Below are positions 22,768 to 36,600 of a DNA stretch of 64,000 nt, in pieces. The translations under genes and the position numbers were made by a program. The notes below the pieces were generated by a model. It was not told the origin of the DNA and did no database searches. It worked only from the letters and a program-made list of their open reading frames with translations. The DNA is from Diatrype stigma (taxonomy: Eukaryota; Ascomycota; Sordariomycetes; Xylariales; Diatrypaceae): positions 434,001-498,000 of the forward strand of contig JAKJXP020000005.1 of the NCBI GenBank assembly GCA_022225965.2, written 5' to 3'. Each line of letters starts with the position of its first letter. The stretch's first letter is position 1.

Positions 22768-24216
22768 GAAATAAGCGACGTAATTGCTGTATTAAATTGG
22801 AATTAAACGAAAGCTGGCGCTTATAAGGGAAAATACGAATAATATCCGACGATAAATCGGAATTAACGGTAATAAATTAATTAAATTAACTATTAGCTGC
22901 TTAATTGCGTTTATCCGATTTCTTATTTTTAAGGCCGATATGTTTTTTAATTATTTTTTTTTAATTACTTAATATATTCGACGACGTAATAATTTAATCG
23001 TAATTATTATTATACCATTGCTTTACGTAAAAAGGATCCATAAATAAAGCCTTAAAAAAATAAGCAACCTAAAAGCTATAGGTCCATTTATTATTTTATT
23101 ATAGGAATTTATTTATAAAGATAATAATAATAAGGCAAGATTTATTTAAAACGAATTTTTCCTAAAAATCGCAGTATACCTATTAAATTTTTTGGCATAT
23201 ATTATAAATTGCCAGCGAATCGAAAACCAAAAGCATTTTTTAAAGCACTTAATGCAAAACGTTAATTTAATATTCGAATAGGCTTAAAAATACTTATTGC
23301 GGTACTTAAATAAACGTCGGCTTATTAATATTATATATCGTTTTATTATTTTTTCCCATAACGTATTCCGAATTAATTTCGAATATAAATAATAACTTAA
23401 ACGAATTAACGCATTCGGTAATAAATAAGGCCATGCCTTTAATTTTATTTTTAAATAGGCATTCGAATTAAAATTTATAACTTAAAGCAAGCCATAATTC
23501 GGCAGTTCGAACCTTAAAGGTTGCCGTATTTATATAATTAAATATCTTAATATTGCGAAAACATTTATTGCCATTGCCTATAAAATAAGGGCTAATATTT
23601 AGGTCGTAATTAAAAATAAGGATTTTATCGATAAAAAAGACGTAATAATTAATAATTTGGCATTAAAAAGTTTTATTGCTATGGATTATAATTAATAAGC
23701 TGCCGAATAATCCTATATCGTAATGTTTATAAATAACGGGATATAACGATATAATTATAAATAGCAACGACTAAAACGAATAATATATAAGCTGTTACGA
23801 TAATATAAAATAAACTTTTTAAAAAAAACGACCTAGCAATAAAGATATAATAAATAAGCAAATAAATTAGGTTTAATTAAAAATTTGGCTTATAAATAAA
23901 TTAATTAGGTTTAATTAAAAATATGGCTTATAAATATTATATAAATAAGCTTTAATAATTACAATTAATACTTTTTTTAATTATAGCAATATAATAAACA
24001 TAATATATGCCTTAAATAAGATAATTATAAGCCATTTAAATAAGCCAAACCTGTTATAGCATATAAGGTAAATTTTTTTATTTAATATTTTTAATTTTTA
24101 AGTTTTAACCTTTTATGTAGCAACTTTACCTTATTCGTTAATTTTAATTCGTTTTTAATACATTACCATTTAAATTAAATCTTTCGTATATAATAGCCAT
24201 TATAAATAACCGCAAA

Positions 24217-24438
24217 TTACGACTTATTGTTAATACAATTAAGAACGAAAAAATATAAAAGCTGGTTTATTAAATCTCGCATATTTCCATTTTTAATAGT
24301 AAAAGCCATTATTAAAAACCTAAGCCGCTTATTCGTAATATTTCCATTTTTAGCATTAAAAAAAGCCCATTTTATCGTACGCTTAAAAAAAACCAAAAAC
24401 TTGCCCAAATCATTATCGACTATGCCAGCATTAAGCAA
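24217..24438 (-). pseudogene. Unidentified coding relic, L' arm
   Basis: Open 73-codon stretch corresponding to 21040-21300 on the other arm. Differences between the two are mostly RIP-type replacements. Function unknown. Confidence 0.4.
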
Positions 24439-25329
24439 ACCACCGATATTTTTAAAAAGCCAATCGATATATTTCTTTTTATTATATCTTATTAGCTTTA
24501 TTGCTTTTATAAAGAATTTGCGGTATTAATTAAATTAAATGCCACTTTTATTTAAATATATATTTATTATACGTATTTATATAAATCGCATATTAATAGT
24601 ATATAAATATTATTTTATTTAATTATTACGTTTTTAATAAGAATGGCTTAAAAACGATTTATTAAATGGAATATTACGGATGCCAAATTTTAGGATGTAA
24701 TAATCGGGCCCCAGCTATTTTCGACTTATATAACCAATAAAAAATCGCCGGCATAAATATACGAAATATACGTAACTATTAAAATCGGCTTTTCCATAAA
24801 TAAAATTATGCATTTCTTATTAACCAATATAAATATTAAAGCGGCTTTATATATTTAAGCTTATAAATAACCCAATATTGCGCCGTATTAGCAATATAAA
24901 GCTAACGTTTATTATATATAGCCGTTTTATGGTTATTAATTTATTTCCGAAATTAATATTATAAAACATAAATACGGAAATTACAAAATATTAAGAAAAA
25001 TATGTATCTTTAAAAATAATATATTTGCAAAATTCCGAATTAAAAAAAACGATAAGCCAAATATTTATAACGAAAATATTAATCCAATTATAATTAAGCC
25101 ATATACGATTTGGATTAAAAATAAACGGTTATAATTATAAGGCGGCAAAATATTTAATATATATTCGCAAATAAAAAAAAAGCGCAAAATTAAGTTAAAA
25201 AAACATAAAAAATATAAGAAATTGCCGTAATAAAAAAAAAAGCTATTACATTTATATTTAAAAGTTTTTTACGAAATAAAGCTAATGCTATAAAAATTGC
25301 TGCTATTAAAATTATTATTATTAAATTAA

Positions 25330-28300
25330 TAAATAAGGAATTGCCGAAAATAAATTACATATAAGGACCGAATTAAAGCATGTTTTAAGTGGATATTATA
25401 ATCGTTAAGTTTTATTTATATAAGCGAATAATTATTTTCGTAATAAAAACGACCGCGATTAAATGAAATATCGAACATTAAGTTTTATAATATAAATACT
25501 TTAAAAACGGCCATATATAATAGTTTAATAACAAACTTACGATTTAAAATATTGCATATTATTTAATACAAAATAACGTCTTAAGATTTATGCATTATAA
25601 TGGCATATATAATAAATAAAAGAAATTGCTTTCGGTAATAGGTAATATTTTTTACGACAAAATCCTATCGAACCCGAAAAATAAATACGACAGCCTTGCC
25701 TTAATCGTTACAAAATTCGCGGCCATTCGAATTAATAAATGCCGGGCCAATATAATTATTAAAAGTTATTATAATAACTTTCGGAACATTATTTATAACG
25801 TTTAAGCCTTAAATTTAAAAAATGTTATATATCGTATCTTAAGCTTTGTTTATAAAACCGATATGGCTTCATAAATTACGTATTAATATAATCCGGCATT
25901 TAATATAAATAAAAAAACTTTTAAAAAGGTTATTAATATTAAGAAAAGCGGCTTTATTTATATTAAATCCTTTATATTTAACATAAACCTAAATAATTAA
26001 ATTTGCAAGCCGTATTATATAATTATAATTATATTAATTAATACGGATCTTAATAAAATAAATGTATATAGCATTATCGAAGCTTGCAATTTCGGCAAAA
26101 AAAAGCTTTATAGCGCATTTAAACGTTAATAGCTCCTAAAAAACGGCAAAAACCTTAAATTATCGCAACTTTAATAAGGCTTTGCGAAATCGGACTTATT
26201 CGGATCCTTATTAGCGCTAAATAGTAATAAAAAATACCGAACGTTTAAAGGCTTTATATAATCCGTATTTAACAATGTCGTAATATTTAATTAATTATTT
26301 AAAAACATATAACGGCTTATTTATAACGGAAAATAATTAAAAGAAATCTCCGATAAGTAATATATTTAAGCCGCTAAAATAATTATTGCGGCAATTAAAA
26401 AAAATCTTTTAAAACCGCCGATTAATTCAATTTAGGTTTTATAAGCCGAATATGCTTTTTTCGTCGATAATAAGAAAATAAACGCCACGAAAACGCCGTT
26501 ATAAAGTATTTAATAAGCTAGCATTTTTTATTAAGAACTTATATTCGCTATCGATAAATAAGTAAAGCAAAAAATATAATATTTGGCCGTTAATTTAATT
26601 ATTAGCTACGTTAATTAAAGCAATTCGAATTACGAACGACTTGCTTATTATAAATAACTATTAAAAATATAATAATATGATTTTAATAAAATAAAACTTT
26701 TTAATTTTATTATTGCCATTAACGTATAATAATAATTGTTTTAATTAATTACCGGCAAAAAAGCTTTAATAATAATTAATTATTATATTATATATAATTC
26801 GTTATTCGGAATTTAAGGTTTTAATTATATTTAATGGCAAATTCTTAATATCGTAATCGTTAGGATATTCTTTATGGCGCTTTTTTTAATAATTACCGTT
26901 AACGAAATTCTTATAAACGTATTAATTAATATAAAAAAATCAATCGTAATTAATATTAATATTACGGCGGCCAAATAATTTAACGTTTTTTTATTCGGGC
27001 AAAAAATCTAATACTATTCGAATAATGTATTGCCAATTTTTCAAAATAATATTATTCGCATTATTTAAGCCAGGCTCGAATTTTTTATTATCGGGCTAAA
27101 TATTTTTTCGATTAATCGTACCGTAATAATTATTTTTATAAATATAATGTTATATATAATATATATATATATTGCGATATAATTATTGAATTTAATTTCG
27201 TTATTAATTAATAATTCGTTAATATAATAATAAAAATGATTTAATAATAACTTTATTTAATAAAAATTAAAGAATTGCTAATAAATTCGAATAAATTTAT
27301 AATAAAGGAAATAATTTAATACTTTAAGCTGCGCATTAATAATATGCCATTTCTTAAAGTTTTAACCTTTAAAATCCTAACGTTCGACGAATTCGAAATA
27401 CGAAACGTATTTCATATATGTACCTTTTTGCTTATATTTTTCCTAAGTTATAACGCTTTTTTTAATTTCGTCGCTTTCGTTATTAAGGTTTAGGATTCGG
27501 ATATGCTTTTTAAAAAAGTAATAATCGACGTTACGTATTATACGATTGTTTTTTTATAAAAAGAGCTGCAATAAATAATAATAAACCTTTTAAATAAAAT
27601 AATTCCTTTTTCCGATAAGCTTATTTATAAATTTAGAAATAAACGAAAATATGGGATTATTATTAATTATATGCGGCAAAATAAATTAAATAATTTAAAT
27701 ATATGTAACAAATTATTATTCGAATTTGCCGTAATATTTGGCTGCATAATTAATAATAGCCGCATCGTTAATATACGAAGAAATATCCGTATTAATTAAT
27801 TACGACATAATTATTAATAAATTAAATTAATTAAAATAAATATTATTACGTACGGCATTAAATAATTACTAAAACTTATTTTTTATTTTAGCAATGCGAA
27901 ATTCGTTTCGTATAAAACGTAAAAAATTAAAGCGGCAAACGGGATTTAACAATTCTTCGCCTTTTTTCCGAATTTCGTTAGCCGCCTTTTTGGTAATCCG
28001 GATATAATACGTAATAAAACACTTATAACGTTAATAGCGGTTTACGATGTTATTTAATTATTATTACGTAAGTTTCGTATAAAAAGAATTAATATATAAC
28101 GGATTATTATTCGTATCGCCGCGGCCGATTTCCTAAGGCTTAGGATTTATGGCAATAATATAGTAGCCCCAAATTTTGACGTATATATTCCGACTTTTTT
28201 GTATGTCCATATCCGGAAAGGGGCTACTTTTAAATTAATATAATTCATAAACGTAATTGCTGCTACGATTTTGTTATTCGAAGCGGTATTAAAAGTCGCC

Positions 28301-29480
28301 GAAATTAAATCTTTTCGCCAGTACGATTTTTCGAAATAAGGTAATTCGAAAAAAAAAATGCTACGCAACAATATGAAAATTCTTACGTAATAAGCGCCGA
28401 AATAAGCTTATTCGTTTATATTCGTTTAATTGCTTTTATTAATTAAATTTAAATATATAACGATATAAGTTTTATTAATAAAAATCTACCGAATTTAAAA
28501 TAATAAATATAAACGACAGCTTTAAGCAATAAAAAAAGGCTTTTAATTTTCGCCGATACTTATATTAAAAGGAACGAATATTTTTAATAATACCTGCAAA
28601 CCGGATAATGCGATTAAAAATAATTTATGCCTTAAACTTGTCCGGATTTTCAAAAGCCTTTTATAATTAGCGCTTAAAAATGGGCGAATTAAATTCCTTA
28701 TTCGTAAAATAACGGCTATAGCTACGGATTTGCTTACGTATTAAAATGTTTAATACAATATATCGAAAAATATAATGCTTAATAAAGCAATTATTTTTTT
28801 AACGTATAATATAATTAAAATAATTTTAATATTTAATAATACGTTGCCGAAACTTAATAAAGTCGGCCTTGCTATAAGGATAAAATATAAAACATATAAA
28901 AAAAAATAAGGCATAAGATTAATTAAACTTATTAAAAGGAATTTGCCGCATAAATGGCATTAAAAAATAATAAATAGCGTTTAATTAAATTGTTTATAAC
29001 GGTATATTCGATTTTAAAAACGACGGATTATTCTTATTGTTTTTTTTAAGCGGTTTAATTTAAATGTTTTAATAAATAAATTAAAAACCGCCGCTTTATC
29101 GCATATATCGATATTCTTTGAAATAACCTTATTTACGGAATCCGTATCCGGATTTATTGCTATATATATTTTATCCGTTTCGTAAATATTAAGTAAGTCG
29201 TAAATATTACCATTTTTAAATAACTAAAATAGGTTATAATGATTTAATATAAAGTTTATATAATCCGAATAATTTATAAAAAAAAAGTTTAGCCATATAT
29301 ATATAATTTAGCGACGAATACGAAACCGCCGGCGAAATTAATGTTTTATTTCTGGAACATTATCGGTATTTTTAAAACGAAAAAAAATTATGTCGAAATG
29401 CTTTAAAAATAAAGGCAATTCGTTATATATCTTATTAATATTGCGCAAAAAATGCATAATATATTCCGTATATTTATATT
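25330..29480 (-). pseudogene. Helitron RepHel relic in L' (inverted copy)
   Basis: Mirror copy of the plus-strand RepHel. On the minus strand the HUH remnant (Y-V-Y) lies near 28250, the Walker A remnant near 26680-26720, and the AYAxxxHKS motif near 25580-25620. An ungapped stretch of 74 codons (28147-28371) survives from the Rep domain. Mutations partly differ from the other copy, so the two together should give a better ancestral reading. Confidence 0.8.
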
Positions 29481-30689
29481 GCTAATTACGAATTTATAAG
29501 AAATTAATTAATTAATTAAGTTATATAATAATAAGACGAATAATAAAAACATTAATTGCAATATAAACTTTTGCAATAAATAATTTTTCGATTATTTTAA
29601 ACGGAATAAGCCAAAAAAAAACGTTATTAAAGTTTAAATTATTATTAGCAAAAAAATAAAAAGGCTCGTTTATTAATTTCTTATTATTTTCTATTTAATA
29701 AGTAATATAAATACTTATATTTAATAGCTTAACGTCGAATTATTTATATTAATAACGTAGGCAAAAATATATCTATTCCGTTTTTAAGGCCTCGTCGAAT
29801 CGCCTTTTAATAATTACGTTTTTAAAAAATAACGTAAGCTTTTAATTATTGCTTTTATATTATACCGGCTTTTCGTCGAAATTACGATGTTTTAAAAATC
29901 GAATTTATTGCTGCTATTTACGTTTAATTATCCGAAAAAACGCATGATTATGTATTCGAAATCGTTTTCGTTTTCGCGTTCGAATTTATTTGGAAAATAA
30001 AAAAAACGAAAAATCGAAAAAAGCCTATAAATTACGATTAGGGCTAATATGTTATAGCTAAAAAGATTATGGCGTTGGTTTTAATATTAACGTCGATATA
30101 CGTTTAAGCATTACGTAATAACTAACCGAAATAAAAACACGAATAATTCGAATAATCCGATTAAGCGAATAATTATGCAGCTTATTACGCGGCTTATTAT
30201 GCGGCTAAAAAATAAATGGTACCATAATTGGATTAAAAAATAATAAGAACGGCAAAAAAATAAACTAAATATATTAACGTAACCGTATTTTTAGCAATAT
30301 TAAATTAAAAAATTATTTTATTAATAAATTTAAAAAGCTTAAAATAATAAAGAATAAAAAAGGTAAATAATAATTAAAAATAAAATAAAATTAAATTTAA
30401 AAAGGAATTTATAATGTCGATTCGTTTTTTAAATTTAATTAAAACGTATCGTTATTAAAATTTAATTTAATCCGTAAATTAAATAATATCGGGATTTGCG
30501 ACGGCTTTTTTTAATAACGTCGCTACAACCGATAATTTCGTTAAATAATATGCTATTCAAAACGAACGGTAGCTATACGAAATAAATTATTTTAAATTTA
30601 TTTATTACGATAATACATATTGCTAAATATTCCGTAAATTAAATTTATACGACGTCGATTAAATTTAAATAAATGGCATAACTGAATTA

Positions 30690-31110
30690 TTAAAAAATAA
30701 AAAATCGAATAAAAATAAGCTAAAAATTAAAATTAAAAAGCTGGCTATTAAAAATTTAAAGATTAATAAGCCAGCTATTAAAAAATTAAAGATTAATAAG
30801 CCAAAAATTAATAAGTTACTTATTAAAAAACCATTTATTAAGGAGCCAGCTATTAAGAAGCTAGCTATTAAGGAACTAATTAAAAAAAAGCTAATTAAAA
30901 AAAAGCCGGCTACTAAAAAGCCAAAGACTAAGGAACCAATTAAAAAGGAGCTGGCTAAAAAAAAGCCGGCTAAATAGGAGCTGGCTGAAAAGGAGCTAAC
31001 TGGAAAGAAGCTAACTGAAAAGGAACTGGCTAAAAAAAAGCTGGCTGGAAAGGAGCTGGCTAAAAAAAAGCTGGCTAAAAAAGAACTGGTTGGAAAAAAG
31101 CTAATTAAAA
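30690..31110 (+). pseudogene. Lys/Pro/Glu-rich repeat ORF relic, L' arm
   Basis: Plus-strand mirror of the frame at 14350-14836. It keeps the same repetitive basic character but has extra stops. It serves mainly as a landmark confirming the inverted pairing. Confidence 0.45.
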
Positions 31111-31544
31111 AGAACCAAACTGGAAAAAATCAGGAGATTAAAAAACCGCATATTTAAAAGCAATACGAAAAAGATTATTTACCGCGATATAAAAATGAAA
31201 TGCTTATATAATAAAATAAAATTAATATTAATTCGAAATAAAAACATAAGCATATATACGTTTTATAAAATATAATTGCAATAAAAAAGGCATTTTTAAA
31301 TAAAAATATATAAATATTGCTTATAAATAAATTAATTTAATAACTAAAACTATTAATAAATATAATAAACCTTAAAAATCGTAAAATAATTTATATTAAT
31401 AAAATTCGAAAAAGTTACATATAAGCTGCGAATAAGTTTCGAAAAACTTATAATGCGTTATATTATAACGAAAAGGCTACGTATAAAATTTAAAAGAATT
31501 ATGCATAAATCGCGCATAAAACTCGAAAAAGCCGTAACGCATTA

Positions 31545-31755
31545 TAAATAAGTCGCATATAAAATTCGAAAGGGCCGTAATGCATTACGGATAAATTACG
31601 GATAAAAATAAAAAAATCGTAATACATTGCGAATAAATTACGGATAAAAATAAAAAGGTTATAATGCATTACGAATGAATTACGGGTAAAAATAAAAAGG
31701 TCGTAATGCATTACAAATGAATTACGGATAAAAATAAAGAAATCGTAATATACCG
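31545..31755 (-). repeat. 42-bp minisatellite, L' arm
   Basis: Inverted counterpart of the array at 13698-13935, with the same period and a similar unit number. Confidence 0.82.
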
Positions 31756-32882
31756 CGAATAAATTATAAAGAAAAATAAAAAGATTTCTAAAAAAAGCTA
31801 AAATGATTTAATGATATAATAAAATATGCGGGCAAATTAAAGCAAGTTGCGGAAAGATTATAAATAAATTAAAACAGGTCAAAGCAAATTACGAATAAAT
31901 TAAAATAAATTTAAATAAAATCCGGAAATATAATAATATTATTAGCCGTACGTATAAAATAAATGGATTTTATTATTATTTATATATAATACTTATAAAA
32001 AATAAAAATTAATTGGCTAACAAAACGGAACTAACTAGCTCGACCAATCGCCAGAGCGAACGCAGCGAATCCGACCAATTGCAAGCGAAAACGTTCAAAG
32101 TATTTCCTAAGCCTGAATTTCTGGACATAATTTCCGTATCATATCATTTTCACAAAATAATCTCCGGTTAGAATAAGTTCCAATTTAAATGCTTACCTAA
32201 AAATGGAATTAAAGGCATGGCCTTGCTTATTACCGAATGCGTTAATCCGTTTAAGCTGTTATTCGTATTCGAAATTAACCCGAAATACGCCATAAAAAAA
32301 ATAATAAAACGACATATAATATTAATAAGCCGACATTTATTTAAATACCGTAATAGGTACTTTTAAACCTATTTAAATATTGGATTGGCATTTTGTATTA
32401 AATGCTTCGAAAAATGCTTTTAGTTTTCGACTTATTAGCAACTTATAATACGTATTAAAAAATTTAATAAGTATATTGCAATTTTTAAAAAAGATTCGCC
32501 TTAAATAAACCTTGCCCTATTACTATCGTTTTTATAAATAAGCTTTCGTAATAAAATAATAAATGGATTTATGGTTTTTGAATTATTTATTTTTTTAAGG
32601 CTTTATTTATGAATCCTTTTTACGTAAAATAATAATATAACAATAATTACGGTTAAGTTATTACGTCGTCGAATATACTGGATAATTAAGAAAGAATAAT
32701 TAAAAAACATATCGGCCTTAAAAATAAAAAGTCGAATAAACGCAATTAAATAGTTAATAATTAATTTAACCAACTTATTACCGTTAATTCCGATTTATCA
32801 TCGGATATTATTCGTATTTTCCTTTATAAGCGCTAGCCTTTATTTAATTCTAATTTAATACAGCAATTACGTCGCCTATTTC

Positions 32883-33101
32883 TTATGCTTTTTTAAAGCC
32901 GCTTTTGCTAATCCCTTTTTTAATAGCCCCTTTTTTAATAGCCCCCTTTTTAGCAATTATTATTAATACGGTCCTAACCGTTTTTAAATTTCGCCTTTTA
33001 ATTATAACTACCCATGGATAATAAAAAACTAAATGCTTTGCATAAATACGAATATTATACGCCTTATTTAAAATACGAATTTTCGACCGAATATTTGGCA
33101 A
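32883..33101 (-). pseudogene. Short conserved frame in S'
   Basis: 72 codons matching the frame in S at 22540-22767, but its first codon is TTG rather than ATG. The frame survived RIP in both copies, which may simply reflect few CpA/TpG sites that create stops here. Confidence 0.45.
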
Positions 33102-33489
33102 ACGAATTACATCCTTTATTTCCCGTAGGCTAAAAAAAATGAAATTCGTATTTTCGCGATTTTTAGCGACAAAATAATTAAAGGGGCTATAAATACAAAT
33201 TATATTTATGCGGTAAATTATATTAAATTATTGCGCTTAAGTTTAAAAAAAAATTAACGAAAGGCGTTATTTATAAAGCTTAAGCTATTAATAATTAATA
33301 TAATCCTAAGCAAAGAATTATAGCAATAAAAACGATTAATCGCAAGCGAAAACGCTCGAAGTATTTTCTAAGCCTAAATTTCTGGACTTAATTTCCGTAT
33401 TACACTATTTTTACAAAATAACCTCCGGTTAGATTCTAACATTTTACGCCAACCTAAAAAATAAGCAAATAAAATGGCCCAGCAACTCC

Positions 33490-33572
33490 AAAAAAATCGC
33501 TCCGCGCGGGAGATTTTTTTGACCCGGAAAAAAAAAAAAGGTCCCCGAAGCTTACGTAGGGCCGTACCTTTT
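33490..33572. other. Paired hairpins at the S' border
   Basis: Inverted counterpart of 22072-22160, with a less mutated core (TCCGCGCGGGA flanked by AAAAAATC and GATTTTTTT). Confidence 0.55.
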
Positions 33573-33600
33573 TTTTCTTTTCGTAGCGGTTAAAAGAATT

Positions 33601-36600
33601 TTATTCGTAATAATAAGCCAAATTAAATAATATTCGTAAAATATATTTTTTAAATTTTAAACGACTATAATGCCTTTTTAAAAGCGTTAATATATTTTAT
33701 AACGTTATTTCCGTTTTAGAATAAAAGTATAGTAAATTTTGCGAAACGCATTCGTAAAGCCTTTTATAAAATACCGAAAGATATTCGTAATAGCTATCCG
33801 GCAAAGGAAATTCTTATCGACGTATTGCGTAATAATTTGCTTAGCGTATGGTTAATTTTTAACGACCGATTTAAAAACTTTAAGAACGCATAAAGGATTA
33901 AAGTAATTATTTAATAAGCCGAATTAGTTATTCGTTAAGCAATTAAAGGAAAAATTTACGGCATTTTTTCGGTTATCGTTTAATTTTAAGAAAAAGCAGC
34001 GTTATTTTATAATTTAATCGTTATAAAAACTATATAAATTAAATCCGGTATAACTTAATTAAAGCTTTCGGACGTAATAATTACCGTATTTTAAGCCGTA
34101 AGGTTCGAAGAAATTGCCGATTTTCGTAACGAAAGCCGTAACGTTTATGCCGCGGCCGAATAGGGTTTTGCCGTAAAAGCCGAAAATAATAAATGCTTTA
34201 ATTATGGCAAATAAGGCCATTAAGCCAAAAATTACAAAATAAAGGCGAAGTTTTCGAAAAACATATAATACGCAAATACGAATAAAAAGGTTACCTTTAA
34301 GGAAACCTTATATTAAGACGCTATTAATAACAAATTCCGATTAGCCTTTAATAAATTTAAGAAAAATAAGCGGCTCCGTATATATTTCGCCGGTGCCGAA
34401 AGTAATAACGAAAACGGCTTTAAAAAAAATCCCGCCGAATAATTATAAAATAACGAAAGATTTAATCGTAATTTTGACGAATTTTTTAAATAATTCGAAA
34501 ATAACGAATAAAGGCGCCGCGTTTATTTAATAAAAATAAATGCCGGCAATAAATTATTCCTTAATAGGAATAAATCTTTACAAAAAGGGTATAATAAAAA
34601 TCATAACCTTTTCTTTACGGAAATAATCGACGGAAATAAATTCATAATTTTCTTAAATTACGGGTATACCTTTTATTATATTTCCGAATCGATAGCAGTT
34701 ATATTAAAAACGTATAATTCCTCGAAATCGTTAATAATGCGAGGAATTAAGAATATAAAACCGAAGATTTCGCGTAACGTAATAATTACCGCCCGGTTTT
34801 TAATATCCGGTAGCAGTATTATTCCGTTTTAAATATTAACGAAAGTTATTTCCGACGGTATTTTTTTCGGTAATTTGACCTTTAAGAAAAGTTTGTTTTA
34901 TAAATTGGATATATATTATAAAGAAAAGGGAAAAAACGAAATAATTATTTTAATTAAAATTATCGAAAGGCCCGTAATTTATTTAATCGCTTTATTACGT
35001 ATCTTTTACGTTTTCGAAACGGCTTACGTAATAGTTAAGCCTAACTTAATGATTTAGCATAAACTTATTTTAACGAATAATAAGGCCATTAATAAATATC
35101 TTTTATAATACGTTTATAATTTCTTAAAATTATTCGGGCTTATTCCGAAAAAGGTTATTACGAATATATATATTCGTTATTATATTAATATTGGAAATAA
35201 TAAACTTATTAAACTTTCTTTATGTCGATATAGCCCTATTTAATTTCGGGCATTTCGTAAATTCGTTAAGAAATATTTAAAAATGGTTATACGTATCGAT
35301 ACGAATCCGTAGGATTTATTTGCGTTATTTATATTCAAAAAAATACCGGACCAAATAACGAAACTTAATAAGTTTAATAAAAACGTAATATAACGATTTT
35401 GCTATAATTATCGGGAATTTAATAAAATTTAACAAAAAAACGCTTATTCGTTTCTTAATGTAATGGATAGAATTTAACGAACGGCCGGATATTGTTGGTA
35501 TTATTTTATTAATTTTAAAAATGATTTTTAGCAAATTAAGATTTACGAATTAAATATCGAAAAAACCGTTTTTGTAATTCCATTTAGCATTTACGAATGA
35601 TTAATAATGTTTTTCGGGCTTTATAACGTTTCGGCAATTTTTTAGGCATTAATGGAAAAAATTCTCGAATTATTTCGCGAATTTATTTCGGGCATATTAA
35701 ATAATATGGCCGTATAAGCCGATATATCCGAATAGCTTTATAAGCGCATATTTGCCTTATTTAAAAGGCTTTTTAATTATGGGATAATCGTAAATTTAGC
35801 GAAATCCCTAATGTTTATCCGGAAAAAGATTTTTTTAGGCTTCGTAATTTCCGAAAAGGAAATCGAAGCCGATTTAATTAAGGTTGCGGCTATTCGAAAT
35901 AAGCCTAAGCCGGTAATAATAATCGAAATTCGAATATTTATAAATGCCGCCGGTTATTTGCGGCATTTAATTAATAAGTATTCGGAAATCGTTAGGTTAT
36001 TTATAGCCCTTATAAGCGGTTCGAAAAATAAGCGTATCGAATTATTCCTTAAAGCTATAATAAGTTAAAAAGCAATTCGCGAAATAATTATAATAACGCC
36101 CGTAATTCGGAAATTTAATTGGCGCCGTTCGATTATTCTTAAGGCAAACGCTTTATAATGGTTCGTCGGCGCAGCGTTATTATAATTTTATATAAAAGCA
36201 ATAAGCGCTTTCGTTTTATATCCAGTTATTTATTTTTCGAAAAAGCTTATAAAAATCCAATTACGATATTTCGCTTAAAAAAGGAAGTTTTTCGGTATTA
36301 TGTTAATACTTTAATATTGGCGGCATTAAATTAAAGGCGGCGATATAATAGTAATTATTAATTACGAATCGTTAAAAATAATTAATACGAAAGCCGAATA
36401 ACCGGTCCGTATATTACGTTTTTTCGATGCCATCGAATATTTCGGGATTCGTATCGTATATCGTTCGAACCGAGCAAATGTTTTTGCCGATTATTTTTTA
36501 AAGCCTTAAGAAGCCGCAATAATAACAGCCGAAAAAACCGAATCGATTTGTTATATTAATTAATTAAACCGATTAAACCTTTAAATTATTTTTAAAACCC

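Larger units (their letters stand above)
22051..23473 (+). repeat. S block, 1.4 kb, plus copy
   Basis: Begins with TTAACCGCTACGAAAAG, two hairpins, then a copy of the TAACCGGAGG terminus at about 22208 and a frame of 75 codons (22540-22767). It is the inverted partner of 32177-33600. It forms the loop between the two inverted L arms. Confidence 0.8.
23474..32176 (-). repeat. L' arm: inverted copy of the 8.7-kb Helitron unit
   Basis: Reverse complement of 13308-22050 throughout. It ends with the CCGGTTAGAATAAG form of the terminus at about 32170. Independent RIP mutations distinguish it from L, which argues against a simple assembly duplication. Confidence 0.8.
13308..33600. mobile_element. 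Nested 20.3-kb compound Helitron insertion, L-S-L'-S' architecture
   Basis: This block splits Gypsy copy A: the flanks are contiguous in copy B (near 50020-50030). It consists of L (about 13308-22050), S (22051-23473), an inverted copy of L (23474-32176) and an inverted copy of S (32177-33600). Matching landmarks in opposite orientation include the 42-bp minisatellite, a Lys/Pro-rich frame, the RepHel gene and the hairpin block. TTATTC occurs at both borders (13302-13307 and 33601-33606), either a target duplication or microhomology, since the same word also precedes the L terminus at the L'/S' junction. The start of L, TAACCGGAGGTTATTTT, recurs as four subterminal copies: 13308, about 22208, about 32170 (minus) and about 33440 (minus). 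The arms differ at many C/T and G/A sites. Confidence 0.8.
32177..33600 (-). repeat. S' block, inverted 1.4-kb copy
   Basis: Reverse complement of 22051-23473, including the hairpins (33490-33572) and a frame of 72 codons (32883-33101). Its outer end abuts Gypsy copy A at about 33600. Confidence 0.8.

Noticed and set aside
13308..33600. Polinton/Maverick with long terminal inverted repeats
   Set aside because: No DNA polymerase B, integrase or capsid motif could be read, whereas Rep HUH and Pif1 helicase motifs are present in the arms.
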